Shown here one piece after another: positions 37,668 through 46,540 of a stretch of DNA of 64,000 nt. Source of the stretch: Paenisporosarcina sp. OV554 (GTDB lineage Bacteria; Bacillota; Bacilli; Bacillales_A; Planococcaceae); contig NZ_QBUC01000004.1 in NCBI RefSeq assembly GCF_003058165.1, positions 124,001 through 188,000 on the forward strand, in the 5' to 3' direction. A program made the position numbers and the translations under genes. The notes below the pieces were generated by a model. It worked only from the letters and a program-made list of their open reading frames with translations, did not search any database and was not told the DNA's origin. Positions within the stretch are counted from its first letter, which is position 1, and each line of letters opens with the position of its first letter.

Positions 37668-39968
37668 TTATGACCCTATATTCACGAGCAGCTTTTCTCT
37701 CGTTTGTTTTGCTGCTTCAACCATTATCTTAAGTGTTGCAACCGTTTCATCAAGACCTCGTGTTTTCAAACCGCAATCAGGATTAATCCAGAACTGCTTT
37801 GGATCAAGTACTTGTAGGGCACGATCAATGTTTCTACTCAGCTCTTCAAGCTTTGGTACACGTGGACTATGAATGTCGTATACACCAAGACCGATGCCTT
37901 TGTCATACGTGTTTTCTTCAAACGATTGGATTAATTCACCATGACTTCTAGATGTTTCAATCGAAATAACATCAGCATCGAGTGCTTTAATCGCATCGAT
38001 AATATCTTTAAAATCCGAATAACACATATGGGTATGAATTTGTGTATCGTTTTGTACTGACGTTGTTGCAAGTTTAAACGCATAAACTGCAGCGTCAAGA
38101 TACCCTTCCCATTTTTCACGTTTTAACGGTAGCCCTTCACGAATTGCCGGCTCATCCACTTGAATCATCCGAATTCCATTTTCCTCAAGCGTTTCAACTT
38201 CTTTTCGAAGCGCAAGTGCAATTTGATTAGCAACAACATAGCGTGAAATATCATCTCGTACAAACGACCAGTTTAAAATTGTAATTGGACCTGTCAGCAT
38301 TCCTTTTACAGGTTTGTCAGTTATTGATTGGGCATATAAGGTTTCTTTAACTGTCATTGGTTCTATAAATGACACGTCACCGTAAATAAGTGGTGGTTTC
38401 ACACATCGCGAGCCATATGACTGGACCCAGCCAAATTTCGTGAATTGGAAGCCATCTAATTTTTCACCAAAATACTCAACCATGTCTGTACGTTCAAATT
38501 CTCCATGTACAAACACATCTAGACCAAGTTCTTCTTGAATTTCAATCCATTTTTTAATTTCTGCTTTTATATATGTTTCATATTCTGTATTCGTTAACTC
38601 GCCTTTCCGCCATTTTAAACGGTTCTTTCTTACTTCTTGTGTTTGCGGGAAGCTTCCGATTGTTGTTGTTGGAAGCAGTGGTAATTGAAAAGCCTCTTTT
38701 TGTAACTCTTGACGGACTTTAAATATTGCTTTTCGTTCTGCTTTATACGTATGCAAGTTTTGAATGGCTTCTTGAACTTGTATGTTATTTCGGAATGATG
38801 ATTTATTTAACGCTTGAATGGCTTCTGTACTTGCACTGATTTCTTTTTGTATCACTTCTTTTCCAACGTTTAAGCCTTTTGTCAGTACAACAATTTCATG
38901 TAATTTTTCATCCGCAAACGATAATGCTCCTTTTAGGACCTCATCAAGCGTTTCTTCACTTTTAACTGTCACAGGTACATGCAATAAGCTTGATGAAGAT
39001 TGTACAATAAGACGATCTTTTGAAACAACATCCGCAATCTCTGCAAGAATTGCAGAATGATCATCTAGATTCGCACGCCATATATTTCGCCCGTCAATTA
39101 CTCCAGCAGCAAGAACCTTATCTTTTGGGAAACCATACTTTTTCAAAGCAGCAAGGTTTTGACCGTTATCATAAACAAAATCAAGTCCAATTCCTTGAAC
39201 AGGAAGTGAGATTACATCTTCGTAATGTTCAATGCTTTCAAAATATGTTTGTAATATCAGCTTTATGTTTGGTGCTGCTTCATGCAATGTTTGATAGATA
39301 TCCTTAAATAACGCAACATCTTCTTTTGAAATCGTTGTAGATAAAATCGGTTCATCGATTTGTACCCAATCGACTCCTTCTTTTTCTAATTCACGTAAAA
39401 TGTCAGCGTATAGTGGCACAAATTTTTCAACAACTGCTTTAAACTCACTTTCTTTATAACCTTTTGACAGTTTTACAAATGTGATAGGTCCTAAGATAAC
39501 AGGCTTTCCGTCGATATTAAGTTTCTGTTTAGCCTCTTTATAAAATTGAAGTGGACGGTTTTCGACAAGAGTAGGTACTGTTTCATTAAGCTCTGGAACA
39601 ATATAGTGATAGTTTGTGTTAAACCATTTTGTCATTTCAGATGCAACCGCACCTTTATTGCCTCGTGCTATATCAAAATACGTTTCTAGCGATACTTTAC
39701 CTCCACTGTATTCAAAACGTTTCGGTACTAATCCGAACATAACAGCTGTATCAAGCACATGATCATACAAGCTAAAGTCTCCAACTGGTATCAAGTCAAT
39801 TCCTAGATCTTTTTGTTTCTTAAGATTGTTTAGACGAATCTCCTCAATTTGTTTTAAGAATGCTTCTTTTTCTAGTTTCCCAGCCCATAACTGTTCCAAC
39901 GATTTTTTCCATTCGCGTCTTACACCAATTCTTGGATAACCTAAATTCGAACTTTTTACTTTACTCAT
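37668..39968 (-). CDS. metE: Cobalamin-independent methionine synthase
   Basis: A 766-residue MetE, full family length: an N-terminal folate-binding barrel (~1-360, start [20 protein letters not shown]) and a C-terminal catalytic barrel (~430-760). Zinc ligands are visible in [10 protein letters not shown] (His, Cys) and in [10 protein letters not shown] (Cys), with a Glu between them. [15 protein letters not shown] and [11 protein letters not shown] are also typical. It transfers methyl from 5-methyl-THF triglutamate to homocysteine. The ATG follows AAGGAGTGTAGAAAATATT. Expression is governed by two promoter/SAM-I/terminator units in series upstream. Confidence 0.97.
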   Translation of the reverse strand: MSKVKSSNLGYPRIGVRREWKKSLEQLWAGKLEKEAFLKQIEEIRLNNLKKQKDLGIDLIPVGDFSLYDHVLDTAVMFGLVPKRFEYSGGKVSLETYFDIARGNKGAVASEMTKWFNTNYHYIVPELNETVPTLVENRPLQFYKEAKQKLNIDGKPVILGPITFVKLSKGYKESEFKAVVEKFVPLYADILRELEKEGVDWVQIDEPILSTTISKEDVALFKDIYQTLHEAAPNIKLILQTYFESIEHYEDVISLPVQGIGLDFVYDNGQNLAALKKYGFPKDKVLAAGVIDGRNIWRANLDDHSAILAEIADVVSKDRLIVQSSSSLLHVPVTVKSEETLDEVLKGALSFADEKLHEIVVLTKGLNVGKEVIQKEISASTEAIQALNKSSFRNNIQVQEAIQNLHTYKAERKAIFKVRQELQKEAFQLPLLPTTTIGSFPQTQEVRKNRLKWRKGELTNTEYETYIKAEIKKWIEIQEELGLDVFVHGEFERTDMVEYFGEKLDGFQFTKFGWVQSYGSRCVKPPLIYGDVSFIEPMTVKETLYAQSITDKPVKGMLTGPITILNWSFVRDDISRYVVANQIALALRKEVETLEENGIRMIQVDEPAIREGLPLKREKWEGYLDAAVYAFKLATTSVQNDTQIHTHMCYSDFKDIIDAIKALDADVISIETSRSHGELIQSFEENTYDKGIGLGVYDIHSPRVPKLEELSRNIDRALQVLDPKQFWINPDCGLKTRGLDETVATLKIMVEAAKQTREKLLVNIGS

Positions 39969-40054
39969 AATATTTTCTACACTCCTTCTATTTTTGTATT
40001 TTCATGCCCATTTCTATTTGAAGCTGTTGCTAATAAACCCATATTTTAAAAAAC

Positions 40055-40219
40055 AAAAAAGCCTCTTCTTGGAAACAAGAAGAGGCTTATCATTAAACAT
40101 ACGTGACAAGATCTCAACTCATCTTCCAAGCACAATCGCTTGAAGGAATTGGCACAGTGCTCATAATGAGTCTGTTGCCGAGGTTTCAAAGGGCCATTCC
40201 CTCCACCTCTCTTGATAAG
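40055..40219 (-). promoter_or_regulatory. SAM-I riboswitch with terminator, metE-proximal copy
   Basis: On the minus strand the aptamer (40219 to 40118) starts CTTATCAAGAGAGGTGGAGG, continues with GGCCCTTTGAAACCTCGGCA, then GCCAATTCC and GCG, and closes with GATGAG, which pairs with CTTATC. The terminator follows: AGCCTCTTCTTG and CAAGAAGAGGCT with a U-run (40087 to 40055). High SAM would favour termination before metE, about 90 bp downstream. Confidence 0.95.
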
Positions 40220-40302
40220 TAGAAATTAACTATTTAGTTTTATTAATGGTTTAAATGGTATCAGTTTTACTCATTTTGAAATCAACGAATTTCACTTAGT
40301 TG

Positions 40303-40337
40303 TTATATTAATACATAAATTCAATAAAGTAAACAAT
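40303..40337 (-). promoter_or_regulatory. Candidate metE promoter, proximal copy
   Basis: On the minus strand TTGTTTACTTT is followed by TATTAATATAAC about 17 bp on, a passable -35/-10 pair. The same block is conserved at 40617-40652 upstream of the second riboswitch, which supports it as a promoter. Confidence 0.5.
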
Positions 40338-40371
40338 TTTCTAAAATTTGTTTTTTCTCATTTTTATTATT

Positions 40372-40539
40372 TAAAAAACAAAAAAGTCTCTTCTTGGGAA
40401 CAAGAAGAGACTCGTCATTAGTAGACAAGATCTCAACTTATCTTCCAAGCATAATCGCTTGAAGGAATTGGCACAGTGCTCAATAATGAGTCTGTTGCCG
40501 AGGTTTCAAAGGGCCTTTCCCTCCACCTCTCTTGATAAG
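40372..40539 (-). promoter_or_regulatory. SAM-I riboswitch with terminator, metE-distal copy
   Basis: A second, nearly identical aptamer (40539 to 40437), offset by 320 bp, with the same GGCAAC, GAAACC and AATTCC core and a perfect CTTATC/GATAAG closing helix. Its own terminator (40412 to 40385: AGTCTCTTCTTG with CAAGAAGAGACT) is followed by a U-run. Differences between copies are compensatory or in loops (for example GCCTC/GAGGC versus GTCTC/GAGAC in the terminator stem), so both look maintained. Confidence 0.95.
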
Positions 40540-40616
40540 TAGAAATTAACTATTTTATTAATGGTTTAGATGGTTTAGGGTTTAGTCGTTTTACAATCGA
40601 CGAATTTAAGTTAATT

Positions 40617-40652
40617 GTTATATTAATACATAAAATTAATAAAGTAAACAAT
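40617..40652 (-). promoter_or_regulatory. Candidate metE promoter, distal copy
   Basis: TTGTTTACTTT and TATTAATATAAC recur here with the same spacing as in the proximal copy, directly upstream of the distal riboswitch. Confidence 0.5.
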
Positions 40653-40699
40653 TTTCTGGAGATTTGTTTTTCCCCTTTTCTATAATTTGAAAATTTTCA

Positions 40700-40926
40700 T
40701 CCCCTAAAGTCTTTAATGCGAGGGCATACAAACCTTATTTATTGACGGTTATGTTATCCAAGCAACCGCAAACAATAAGTGGAAGTGTAGTCCTGCCGAA
40801 GTGTTAAAACTCACACAGGGGCTATACGAGAAGAAATTATCTCCTTTTATGTTTACAGTAAGCTTTGGTTTTTTTAAACACCTCTTGTTGGTTTATCTAG
40901 CTCATCAGTGTTAACGGTCAATGAGT
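40700..40926 (+). pseudogene. Unidentified coding remnant
   Basis: A plus-strand frame without a start codon reads TLFIDGYVIQATANNKWKC, then SPAEVLKLTQGLYEKKL, and ends at a TAA near 40915. The reading frame looks protein-like but I recognise no family. It abuts the resolvase fragment. Confidence 0.3.
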
Positions 40927-41109
40927 TCATCCAATGTCGTTTTGAAGTATTTCGCAAGAAGCTATATCGCCTTCTAGTATTTCAGATAGCATTCTCTGCA
41001 ATTCTGGGCGATCGTAAAACAACTCACAGCCCGCTTCTTTAAGCGCTTTCCGTTGCCGTGCTGTGTTTTGTTTTTCAGATGAAACTCTTATGTATGCTAT
41101 CTTACTCAT
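40927..41109 (-). pseudogene. Serine recombinase (resolvase) fragment with internal deletion
   Basis: A 60-residue frame starts MSKIAYIRVSSEKQNTARQR, the resolvase N-terminus with the catalytic Ser in RVSS, and jumps at CELFYD to RPELQRMLSEILEGD. About 10 residues that normally lie between (the Gly/Asn/Thr-rich turn before DRPEL) are missing, and the protein ends soon after. The ATG has an AGGATG ribosome site. Intact resolvases have ~180 residues or more. Confidence 0.8.
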
Positions 41110-41925
41110 ACGACATCCTATTTATTCGCCTAAATGTACAGGCATTGGTGAAGAAGGGCATGAAATGCATGTGCCCGGCTAATCGAGGCGACCTTGCGAA
41201 TCTTTTACACTATTTAACTCAATTTTAAATTGTACTTTAATAAGTACAGGAGGTAAATAATTATCCAGCTCTAATCGATCTGAAATAAACCCATATCTTC
41301 TACCATCATCATTTTCTGCCCTCATTTTATCAATAACATCTTTATATGAGTAAAAATTATATTAATATTTACAGAAGATAAGTTAATAGTTTATTTATAG
41401 ATTTAAGACAAGTAAAAGGAGAGAAACATCAAGTGTTTCCCCCCTCCTTACCGTTCTGTTCTTCTTTTTGCCACTTGTGGCAATCGGCATCATCAGCTCT
41501 TTATCAATGCGAATACGGATTGATAAAGAACGATTATATGAACTTTTTTCCATAACCAAAGAATTAAGTCAGGGGTTATCCTCAGGAAGTTACTAGGATA
41601 AAAACTTGGTCAAATCATGCAGACTTTGTATTTTCTGTTTCAAATAGTTTACATTAAATTGGTGTAACCTCTAGCAAGTTTTTGTATTGACGCCGAAATG
41701 TTTTCACGTCGAGAATTCTTGCGATTAGCGTATTAAATCCTTCGATTCGTAAATAGTCGCCTCCATCACTTTCCCTTTTTTATTTTTAAATAATATACGT
41801 TTGTCTCTACCATTATTAGTAAAATTTCGTATCTTACAATATGGGAAAGAACTGTGCATCAGCACGAGTTTTAAGAGATATTAATCTCCCTTCTTTCTCT
41901 AATAAAGTTGAAAGGAGGTTTGAAT
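41110..41925. other. 816-bp region without an assignable gene
   Basis: A plus-strand frame at ~41425-41596 without ATG encodes a hydrophobic helix (LLTVLFFFLPLVAIGIISS) plus a charged tail and may be a decayed small membrane protein. A 23-nt sequence (41595-41617) recurs at 42986. The last 100 bp precede the CotG-like gene and should hold its promoter, but I see no clear sigma-K or sigma-A boxes. Confidence 0.35.
41595..41617. repeat. 23-nt direct repeat, left copy
   Basis: AGGATAAAAACTTGG followed by TCAAATCA matches 42986-43008 with one mismatch. The copies bracket 1.4 kb containing the CotG-like gene and a small membrane-protein gene. Confidence 0.6.
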
Positions 41926-42333
41926 ATGTCATGTTTTACTTTTGACGGTATACAAAATGCAGTCGAACTGTCTAACAACAGAGGGTTATGTAACTTCATG
42001 TTCCAGGATCCTTTTTGTAGCAAACGATGCACGAGCAGGAGACGCCGGACTTCGCGGAACGAACGGTGTACGAGTAGAAATCGTTGCACTTCGAGGAACC
42101 AACGTCGCACAAGCAGAAATCTGTTCACTTCGCGGAACCGACGCCGCACGAACAGAAATCGTTGCACATCACGGAACCGACGATGCACGAGCAGAAAACG
42201 TTGCACATCGCGGAACCAAAGACGCACGAGTAGAAATTGCTGCCGCTGCACTTCAAGGAACCGACGATGCACGTGTAGAAATCGCTGCCGCTGCAGATCC
42301 CGGAACATACTATGCAACTTCTTTAATTGGTAA
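41926..42333 (+). CDS. Cys/Arg-rich 13-residue-repeat protein, CotG-like candidate spore coat protein
   Basis: A 135-residue protein starting MSCFTFDGIQNAVELSNNRG, then from about residue 30 tandem 13-residue repeats of the type RN-x-R-C-T-S-R-N-R-C-T-S. The ATG lies just after AAAGGAGGTTTGAAT. Because the DNA repeat is 39 bp, other frames are open too, but this one is favoured: between copies its codons change synonymously (the conserved Arg is written CGG, CGT, CGC, CGA and AGA; Thr ACT/ACA; Ser TCG/TCA/TCC). Bacillus CotG is also built from 13-residue basic Ser/Lys/Arg repeats; here Cys is abundant, which would allow disulfide cross-linking. There is no signal peptide. The assignment to the coat is inferred from repeat architecture and composition only. 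Confidence 0.65.
   Translation: MSCFTFDGIQNAVELSNNRGLCNFMFQDPFCSKRCTSRRRRTSRNERCTSRNRCTSRNQRRTSRNLFTSRNRRRTNRNRCTSRNRRCTSRKRCTSRNQRRTSRNCCRCTSRNRRCTCRNRCRCRSRNILCNFFNW
42035..42306. repeat. 39-bp tandem repeats (last two units 45 bp) in the CotG-like gene
   Basis: Six diverged units begin with (C/A)GGAAC and contain ACGAG/ACAAG...AGAAA...CACTTC-like blocks. Four units are 39 bp; the last two carry a 6-bp insertion that adds two codons. All lengths are multiples of three. Confidence 0.85.
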
Positions 42334-42393
42334 TGACTTCTTATTTTAAAAAGACTTCGGGGCGATTTTTCGCTATCTGAAGAGTATCTCACT

Positions 42394-42417
42394 CAATAGT
42401 TCTTTAAAGAACTATTG
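42394..42417. terminator. Perfect palindromic hairpin after the CotG-like gene
   Basis: CAATAGTTCTTT and AAAGAACTATTG form a 12-bp perfect palindrome 60 bp past the stop. It lacks a U-run, so it could be a weak terminator or a protein-binding site. Confidence 0.45.
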
Positions 42418-42495
42418 TGTGTGTCAGTATCTAAAGTTAACTAGTTCTTACTAGTTCACTCGATCATATAATGTACTGAGAGGAGGCGTAACAGA

Positions 42496-42681
42496 ATGGA
42501 TCGATTTATTCTATTAATGTTAGCTAGTATTTTAGCTGGTTTTGCATTATTAAATGTTCCCTTAACAGGTACTTTCTTATCAGGTTTAGAGCCAACAACT
42601 ACCTTAATCGGTATTTTAGCTATTGTGATTTTCTCTCTTTTCCTAATATTTAAAGGCTTAATGGGACTACTGGGGAAGTAA
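42496..42681 (+). CDS. Small membrane protein (61 aa), function unknown
   Basis: Starts MDRFILLMLASILAGFALLN after GAGAGGAGGCGTAACAGA, a strong ribosome site. Two hydrophobic helices (~5-30 and ~36-58) are joined by a short PTTT turn; a Lys at the end is the only positive tail. No family recognised. It has its own terminator and lies between the two 23-nt direct repeats with the CotG-like gene. Confidence 0.75.
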   Translation: MDRFILLMLASILAGFALLNVPLTGTFLSGLEPTTTLIGILAIVIFSLFLIFKGLMGLLGK

Positions 42682-42690
42682 AAAGAAGTT

Positions 42691-42724
42691 AAGACTCAGA
42701 CTTATTCTGAGTCTTTTGATTTTC
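42691..42724 (+). terminator. Terminator of the small membrane protein gene
   Basis: AAGACTCAGA and TCTGAGTCTT form a 10-bp stem with a 5-nt loop, followed by TTGATTTTC. Confidence 0.8.
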
Positions 42725-43666
42725 TTCCTACAAATACATTATTATCTACCATGATCTAGCTACTTCTCTAACTGATTAAAAAGAAGGCTTACTTAAATAA
42801 TAACCTTGCCCATTACCGCAACTATTTTTTCGTAATAAGTATGCTTGGTTCGAACCTTCAGCCGTGATTATATCAATTACAATAATGTTTACACCTAATT
42901 TCCAACAATAAGAAAAATCGCAATCACACTACCTGGTGATTGCGATTTGACTTTACAATAGGTAAACAAAAGAGTTTTCAAAACCAGGATAAAAACTTGG
43001 CCAAATCAATAAGATCCTTGGATTTCTTGATATTGATTAAGTAGCACATCGAGTTCTTGACTGCATGCTACTACACTAGAGTGAGTAAAACCATAATGCT
43101 TCGCTCTATGATACATAACTTTCTTTTTTAATATTATTTGCCCTAATAAGAACATTTTACTTTGCATATTTTTCTTCATTCCTCTTTCTCAAAATGACTA
43201 GTGTTAGACCCAGAGAACATCTTGTAAAAAAATGTCGCATTGTGTAAAAATGAAAAATATTTTTAATAGGTTTTTTTGAAATCACCGACTGATTGTTGAC
43301 CTCATTGCGGTTCGAAAACAGGGTACTACAATAAAACACAAGTCTCGGGTTCGGTAAGGTACAACATTCATTTTGATGATAGTGAACCGAAAATGGGGTA
43401 ATGTAAGATTTCTAAAATCACAAAAATGGTAAGTAGCTTACCGCATGGTTTCCTTACTTCCCTTTATGCGTCCAAAGCGACATAAATCATTCATTCTCTT
43501 ATTCAACTAACCCGCCCCTGTAGTTCAATAAGAAAAAGTCATACCCGTTAATTCAACAAGAGAAACGTTTATCCTTTGCTAATTACTTGAGTATTATTCG
43601 CCAATAAAAGATTCTCTAATTCTAGTCTAAAACGATGAATTGTCTCTCTTCCTTTTACTTCCGATT
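42725..43666. other. 942-bp region without an assignable gene
   Basis: It holds an orphan hairpin at 42915-42948 (AAATCGCAATCAC with GTGATTGCGATTT), the right copy of the 23-nt repeat (42986-43008), and near 43513-43570 two pieces of a dispersed extragenic sequence (CCTGTAGTTCAATAAG and CCGTTAATTCAACAAG). No frame with coding character is evident. Confidence 0.4.
42986..43008. repeat. 23-nt direct repeat, right copy
   Basis: One mismatch from 41595-41617. Confidence 0.6.
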
Positions 43667-44749
43667 TTACTTAGCTATTAAAGATACATGATCAGCAGTT
43701 GCCCAATTGTTCATCGGCACTATTAAATATTTTACACCAGGCTTCAATGTGTTGTTTGTAACATCGAAGATCCCCACTGCGCCTTTACGAGAAGAGAAGC
43801 GATATTGTGCTTGTACCATGCTTCCGTCTTCACCTTGTAATTGTACGGTTCGACCAGCAAATAACTCCATGCCTGGGTCTTTATCTAATATAATTTGGAA
43901 TGTTTTGTTGTCAATGGCTTCTGCCGATTGAAGTGTAAGTGGTGCAATGTATTGTGCCGTAAATTTTCTATTTCCAAGATCAGCCCACTTTGATGTAACT
44001 TTATATGTTAGACCTTGTTTTAATGTTTGTCCTATTGGTAACCGGAATTTTGGTGCTTGTCTTCCATCAGCTGCCTGCGTAAATGGAACGTAATTCGCCA
44101 CGAACTGTTCGCCGTTGCTTCCTGTAATCGTTACAACTCGATCACGTAAAGACGAGATAATATCAAAACGTTTTCCATTTTCATCTCTGTTTCTGTTATT
44201 TAATCCAAACGCTAAATCACCACGACCTGCCCGGTAGGCTTCAATAATATTTGCGTAGTCTGTTACACCATCTTCCAAAAATGATTCCAATTCAAATGTG
44301 TCATTTGTTACTTGTTTGGTGTTTCGAATTTCAATTTTCTCATCTGTTCCTTCAAAGGATTTTACTCGTTGCCCATTGTAGCTTAATCTGTATTTGGTGT
44401 CATCCTCTTGAATTGTAACTGGTACGATGTATGTGCTTTTTGCTCCTGTTTTTAAACGAGGTACATTGACGATGCTCATACCATGATTAAATTTGAATTG
44501 TTTCTTAATATTTTTCAAGTTATTTGGATCCACATCTTCTGCCGCTAATGGTTTATTGAAGGTGACCTGTAGCGTCATTGTATTCAATACGTTTATGTTC
44601 GTAATCCTTTCTTCTTGTTGTTTCTTCTCTTGTGCTACTACGTGGTTACTTGCTGCTTCTACGTTTAATGTTGGGTTATATGTTGCTATTCCAAAGGATA
44701 ATACAGATACGGCTAATACAGCTGGTACTATACGTTTTTTAAAATTCAT
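43667..44749 (-). CDS. Secreted protein with Ig-like (S-layer-type) domains
   Basis: A 360-residue exported protein. The signal peptide (1-~33) ends VEAAS. The mature part reads as all-beta: ITNINVLNTMTLQVTFNKPL with AAEDV at ~50-75, and LQSAEAIDNKTFQIILDKDP at ~280-300, are bacterial Ig-like strands of the kind found in SbsA/SbsC-type S-layer proteins. A central ~170-270 segment (SLRDRVVTITGSNGEQFVAN) is less clear. No SLH, LysM or LPXTG anchor and no enzyme motif is seen. The role is unknown; surface adhesion or a matrix protein is plausible. It stands alone on the minus strand. Confidence 0.75.
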   Translation of the reverse strand: MNFKKRIVPAVLAVSVLSFGIATYNPTLNVEAASNHVVAQEKKQQEERITNINVLNTMTLQVTFNKPLAAEDVDPNNLKNIKKQFKFNHGMSIVNVPRLKTGAKSTYIVPVTIQEDDTKYRLSYNGQRVKSFEGTDEKIEIRNTKQVTNDTFELESFLEDGVTDYANIIEAYRAGRGDLAFGLNNRNRDENGKRFDIISSLRDRVVTITGSNGEQFVANYVPFTQAADGRQAPKFRLPIGQTLKQGLTYKVTSKWADLGNRKFTAQYIAPLTLQSAEAIDNKTFQIILDKDPGMELFAGRTVQLQGEDGSMVQAQYRFSSRKGAVGIFDVTNNTLKPGVKYLIVPMNNWATADHVSLIAK

Positions 44750-44853
44750 TTATCTCTTTCTCCTTTATTTCCTTTTATTTTTGGTTAGAAAAACTATAGT
44801 ATAAGCATCATGTAAACTGGCTATAAAAAAGGGGACCTCAGGACCAATGACGG

Positions 44854-45552
44854 TTATCTTGCTCCTGCTTTTATCAAAATTTCCTCAATTTCTTTGTAGC
44901 CTTTTTTTCGTGCATGTTGTAATGGGGTCACATCATTTTTATCTGAAATCTTCACATCCGCCCCATAATCTACCAGCAATTGTACTGTTTGCTGCTGTTT
45001 TTCATTTCCATCATTCAAAATAATGGCTTCCAATAAAGCCGTCCAACCTAGGTTATTGATGTGATTAACATCAGTATCAGTATGGATAAGAAGTTCTTTG
45101 ACCACATTCACATATCCGTGTTCCGAAGCAGGGATCAAAGCTGTTCCTCCATACCGGTTAGTAATTGTGGGGTCCGCACCTGCATCAATCGTAAGTTTAA
45201 GGATATCAAAGTATCCTTCCGCACCCGCATATAAGAAGGGATTATTTTGCAAGCCGTCCTGGATATTGACGTCCGCACCCGCTTCAATCAAAATTTTTGC
45301 GGTTGCGATATCATTGTTATAAGTTGCAATCATGGTGGCAGTTCGTCCCTTTGAATCCTGTGCATTGATATTGACACCTTCTTTAATTAACCTGCTTATG
45401 GTGTCTGTCTCTTTACGATCCGCTGCTTGAATTAGGTGTTCGTTCAATATTTCTGCCTCCTTTTCCTGTTTTTTAGGTACTCTCTTGTCATTTGAGACGC
45501 ACCCTTGAAGTAAGAGAATGCATACTATGACAACTGCTAGCCACTTCCTCAT
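44854..45552 (-). CDS. Ankyrin-repeat lipoprotein
   Basis: I place the start at the ATG at 45552, leading straight into a lipoprotein signal (MRKWLAVVIVCILLLQGC, lipobox LQGC), giving 232 residues. The rest consists of ankyrin repeats: EHLIQAADRKETDTISRLIK, DSKGRTATMIATYNNDIATA, DVNIQDGLQNNPFLYAGAEG, GADPTITNRYGGTALIPASE, VNHINNLGWTALLEAI and KNDVTPLQHARKKGYKE. It would be tethered to the outer membrane face and bind a protein partner. Similar ankyrin lipoproteins occur in several Bacillales, with unknown targets. Confidence 0.88.
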   Translation of the reverse strand: MRKWLAVVIVCILLLQGCVSNDKRVPKKQEKEAEILNEHLIQAADRKETDTISRLIKEGVNINAQDSKGRTATMIATYNNDIATAKILIEAGADVNIQDGLQNNPFLYAGAEGYFDILKLTIDAGADPTITNRYGGTALIPASEHGYVNVVKELLIHTDTDVNHINNLGWTALLEAIILNDGNEKQQQTVQLLVDYGADVKISDKNDVTPLQHARKKGYKEIEEILIKAGAR

Positions 45553-45810
45553 AAAATACACGTCCCCATTATTATTTGATATTGTCACTGCTCTTGAACC
45601 ATCTCGATGAAAAGAAAGGGGACATCTCTATTAATTCCTATAGATACGATATTGGATTCTGCAGCTTTTTCTCTTAGGGAAGCCTCCTTTAAAAATTTTA
45701 GTTAAACTTTATTATTCCGTCTTAATTTATATTAGTACTTAATCATAAACTCCCTCTAAATAAATTCTTAAAAAAAGATAAACTTATTAATAAAATTTCT
45801 TAATATGTAT

Positions 45811-45837
45811 AAAAAATCCCGCTACCTTTGTAACGGG
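45811..45837 (-). terminator. Terminator of the second two-component operon
   Basis: CCCGTTAC and GTAGCGGG (minus strand) pair across a 4-nt loop and are followed by ATTTTTT, 20 bp after the regulator stop. Confidence 0.9.
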
Positions 45838-45853
45838 TCATAAAACACACTAT

Positions 45854-46540
45854 TTAAACATTAAAGCGATATCCGGCCCCCCAAACTGTTTCCAAGTATT
45901 TCGGATGAGAAGGCTCTCTTTCAATTTTCCCACGTAATTTTCTGATATGGACGGTCACAGTTGAAACATCTGCAAATGACTCCAAACCCCAAATACTTTC
46001 ATAAAGCTGTTCTTTGCTAAATACTTGGTTCGGGTGCATAACAAGAAACACTAACAAATCCAATTCCTTAGTTGTAAACGGAATTATCTCTCCGTCAATA
46101 TGAACTTTACGAGATGACCTATCAATAGAAATTCCATGAACGTGAATTATATTTTTTTTGCCTTGACTTCCTGCTAGACGTTCATATCGCGATAGGTGAG
46201 CTTTAACTCTAGCGACCAGTTCACTTGGACTAAAAGGCTTGGTAATATAATCGTCTGCCCCTAAACCGAGACCTCGAATTTTATCGATATCTTCCTTTTT
46301 GGCAGACACAATCAATATGGGGATGTCTTTGACAGCACGTATTTGTTTACATATCTCAAACCCATTTAACCCTGGAAGCATGATGTCTAGAATAATTAAA
46401 TCATAATTTACTTGAAAGGCCTGTTGGAGCCCAGCATCACCAGTAAGTTGAATATCGACGCAAAAGTCATTTATTTCTAAATAGTCTCTTTGCAATTCTG
46501 CAATGCTTACTTCGTCTTCAATAAGTAATATTTTTTTCAC
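45854..46540 (-). CDS. OmpR/PhoB-family response regulator
   Basis: A 228-residue regulator with a receiver domain (acidic LIEDEVS, phospho-acceptor Asp in LIILDIMLPGLNG, SAKKEDID, Lys in ITKPFSPSE) and a winged-helix output domain (FTTKELDLLVFLVMHPNQVF, VTVHIRKLRGKIE, VWGAGYRF). It overlaps the kinase gene upstream by 4 bp (ATGA). Similar to YclJ-type regulators. No obvious target lies alongside; the ankyrin lipoprotein is the next gene downstream. Confidence 0.92.
   Translation of the reverse strand: MKKILLIEDEVSIAELQRDYLEINDFCVDIQLTGDAGLQQAFQVNYDLIILDIMLPGLNGFEICKQIRAVKDIPILIVSAKKEDIDKIRGLGLGADDYITKPFSPSELVARVKAHLSRYERLAGSQGKKNIIHVHGISIDRSSRKVHIDGEIIPFTTKELDLLVFLVMHPNQVFSKEQLYESIWGLESFADVSTVTVHIRKLRGKIEREPSHPKYLETVWGAGYRFNV

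Noticed and set aside
41942-42349. Alternative plus-strand frame with LRGTDAARTEIVA-type repeats
   Set aside because: It has no ribosome site at its ATG and most repeat differences change the amino acid in this frame. A past frame switch cannot be fully excluded because its C-terminus looks ordinary.
41871-42392. Long open frame on the minus strand across the CotG-like gene
   Set aside because: It is antisense to 39-bp repeats whose multiple-of-three length keeps several frames open. It has no ribosome site, and codon changes between repeats are synonymous in the plus-strand frame starting at 41926, not here.
43157-43339. 60-codon minus-strand frame
   Set aside because: No ribosome site or family resemblance, and it lies in a region of repeats and hairpins.
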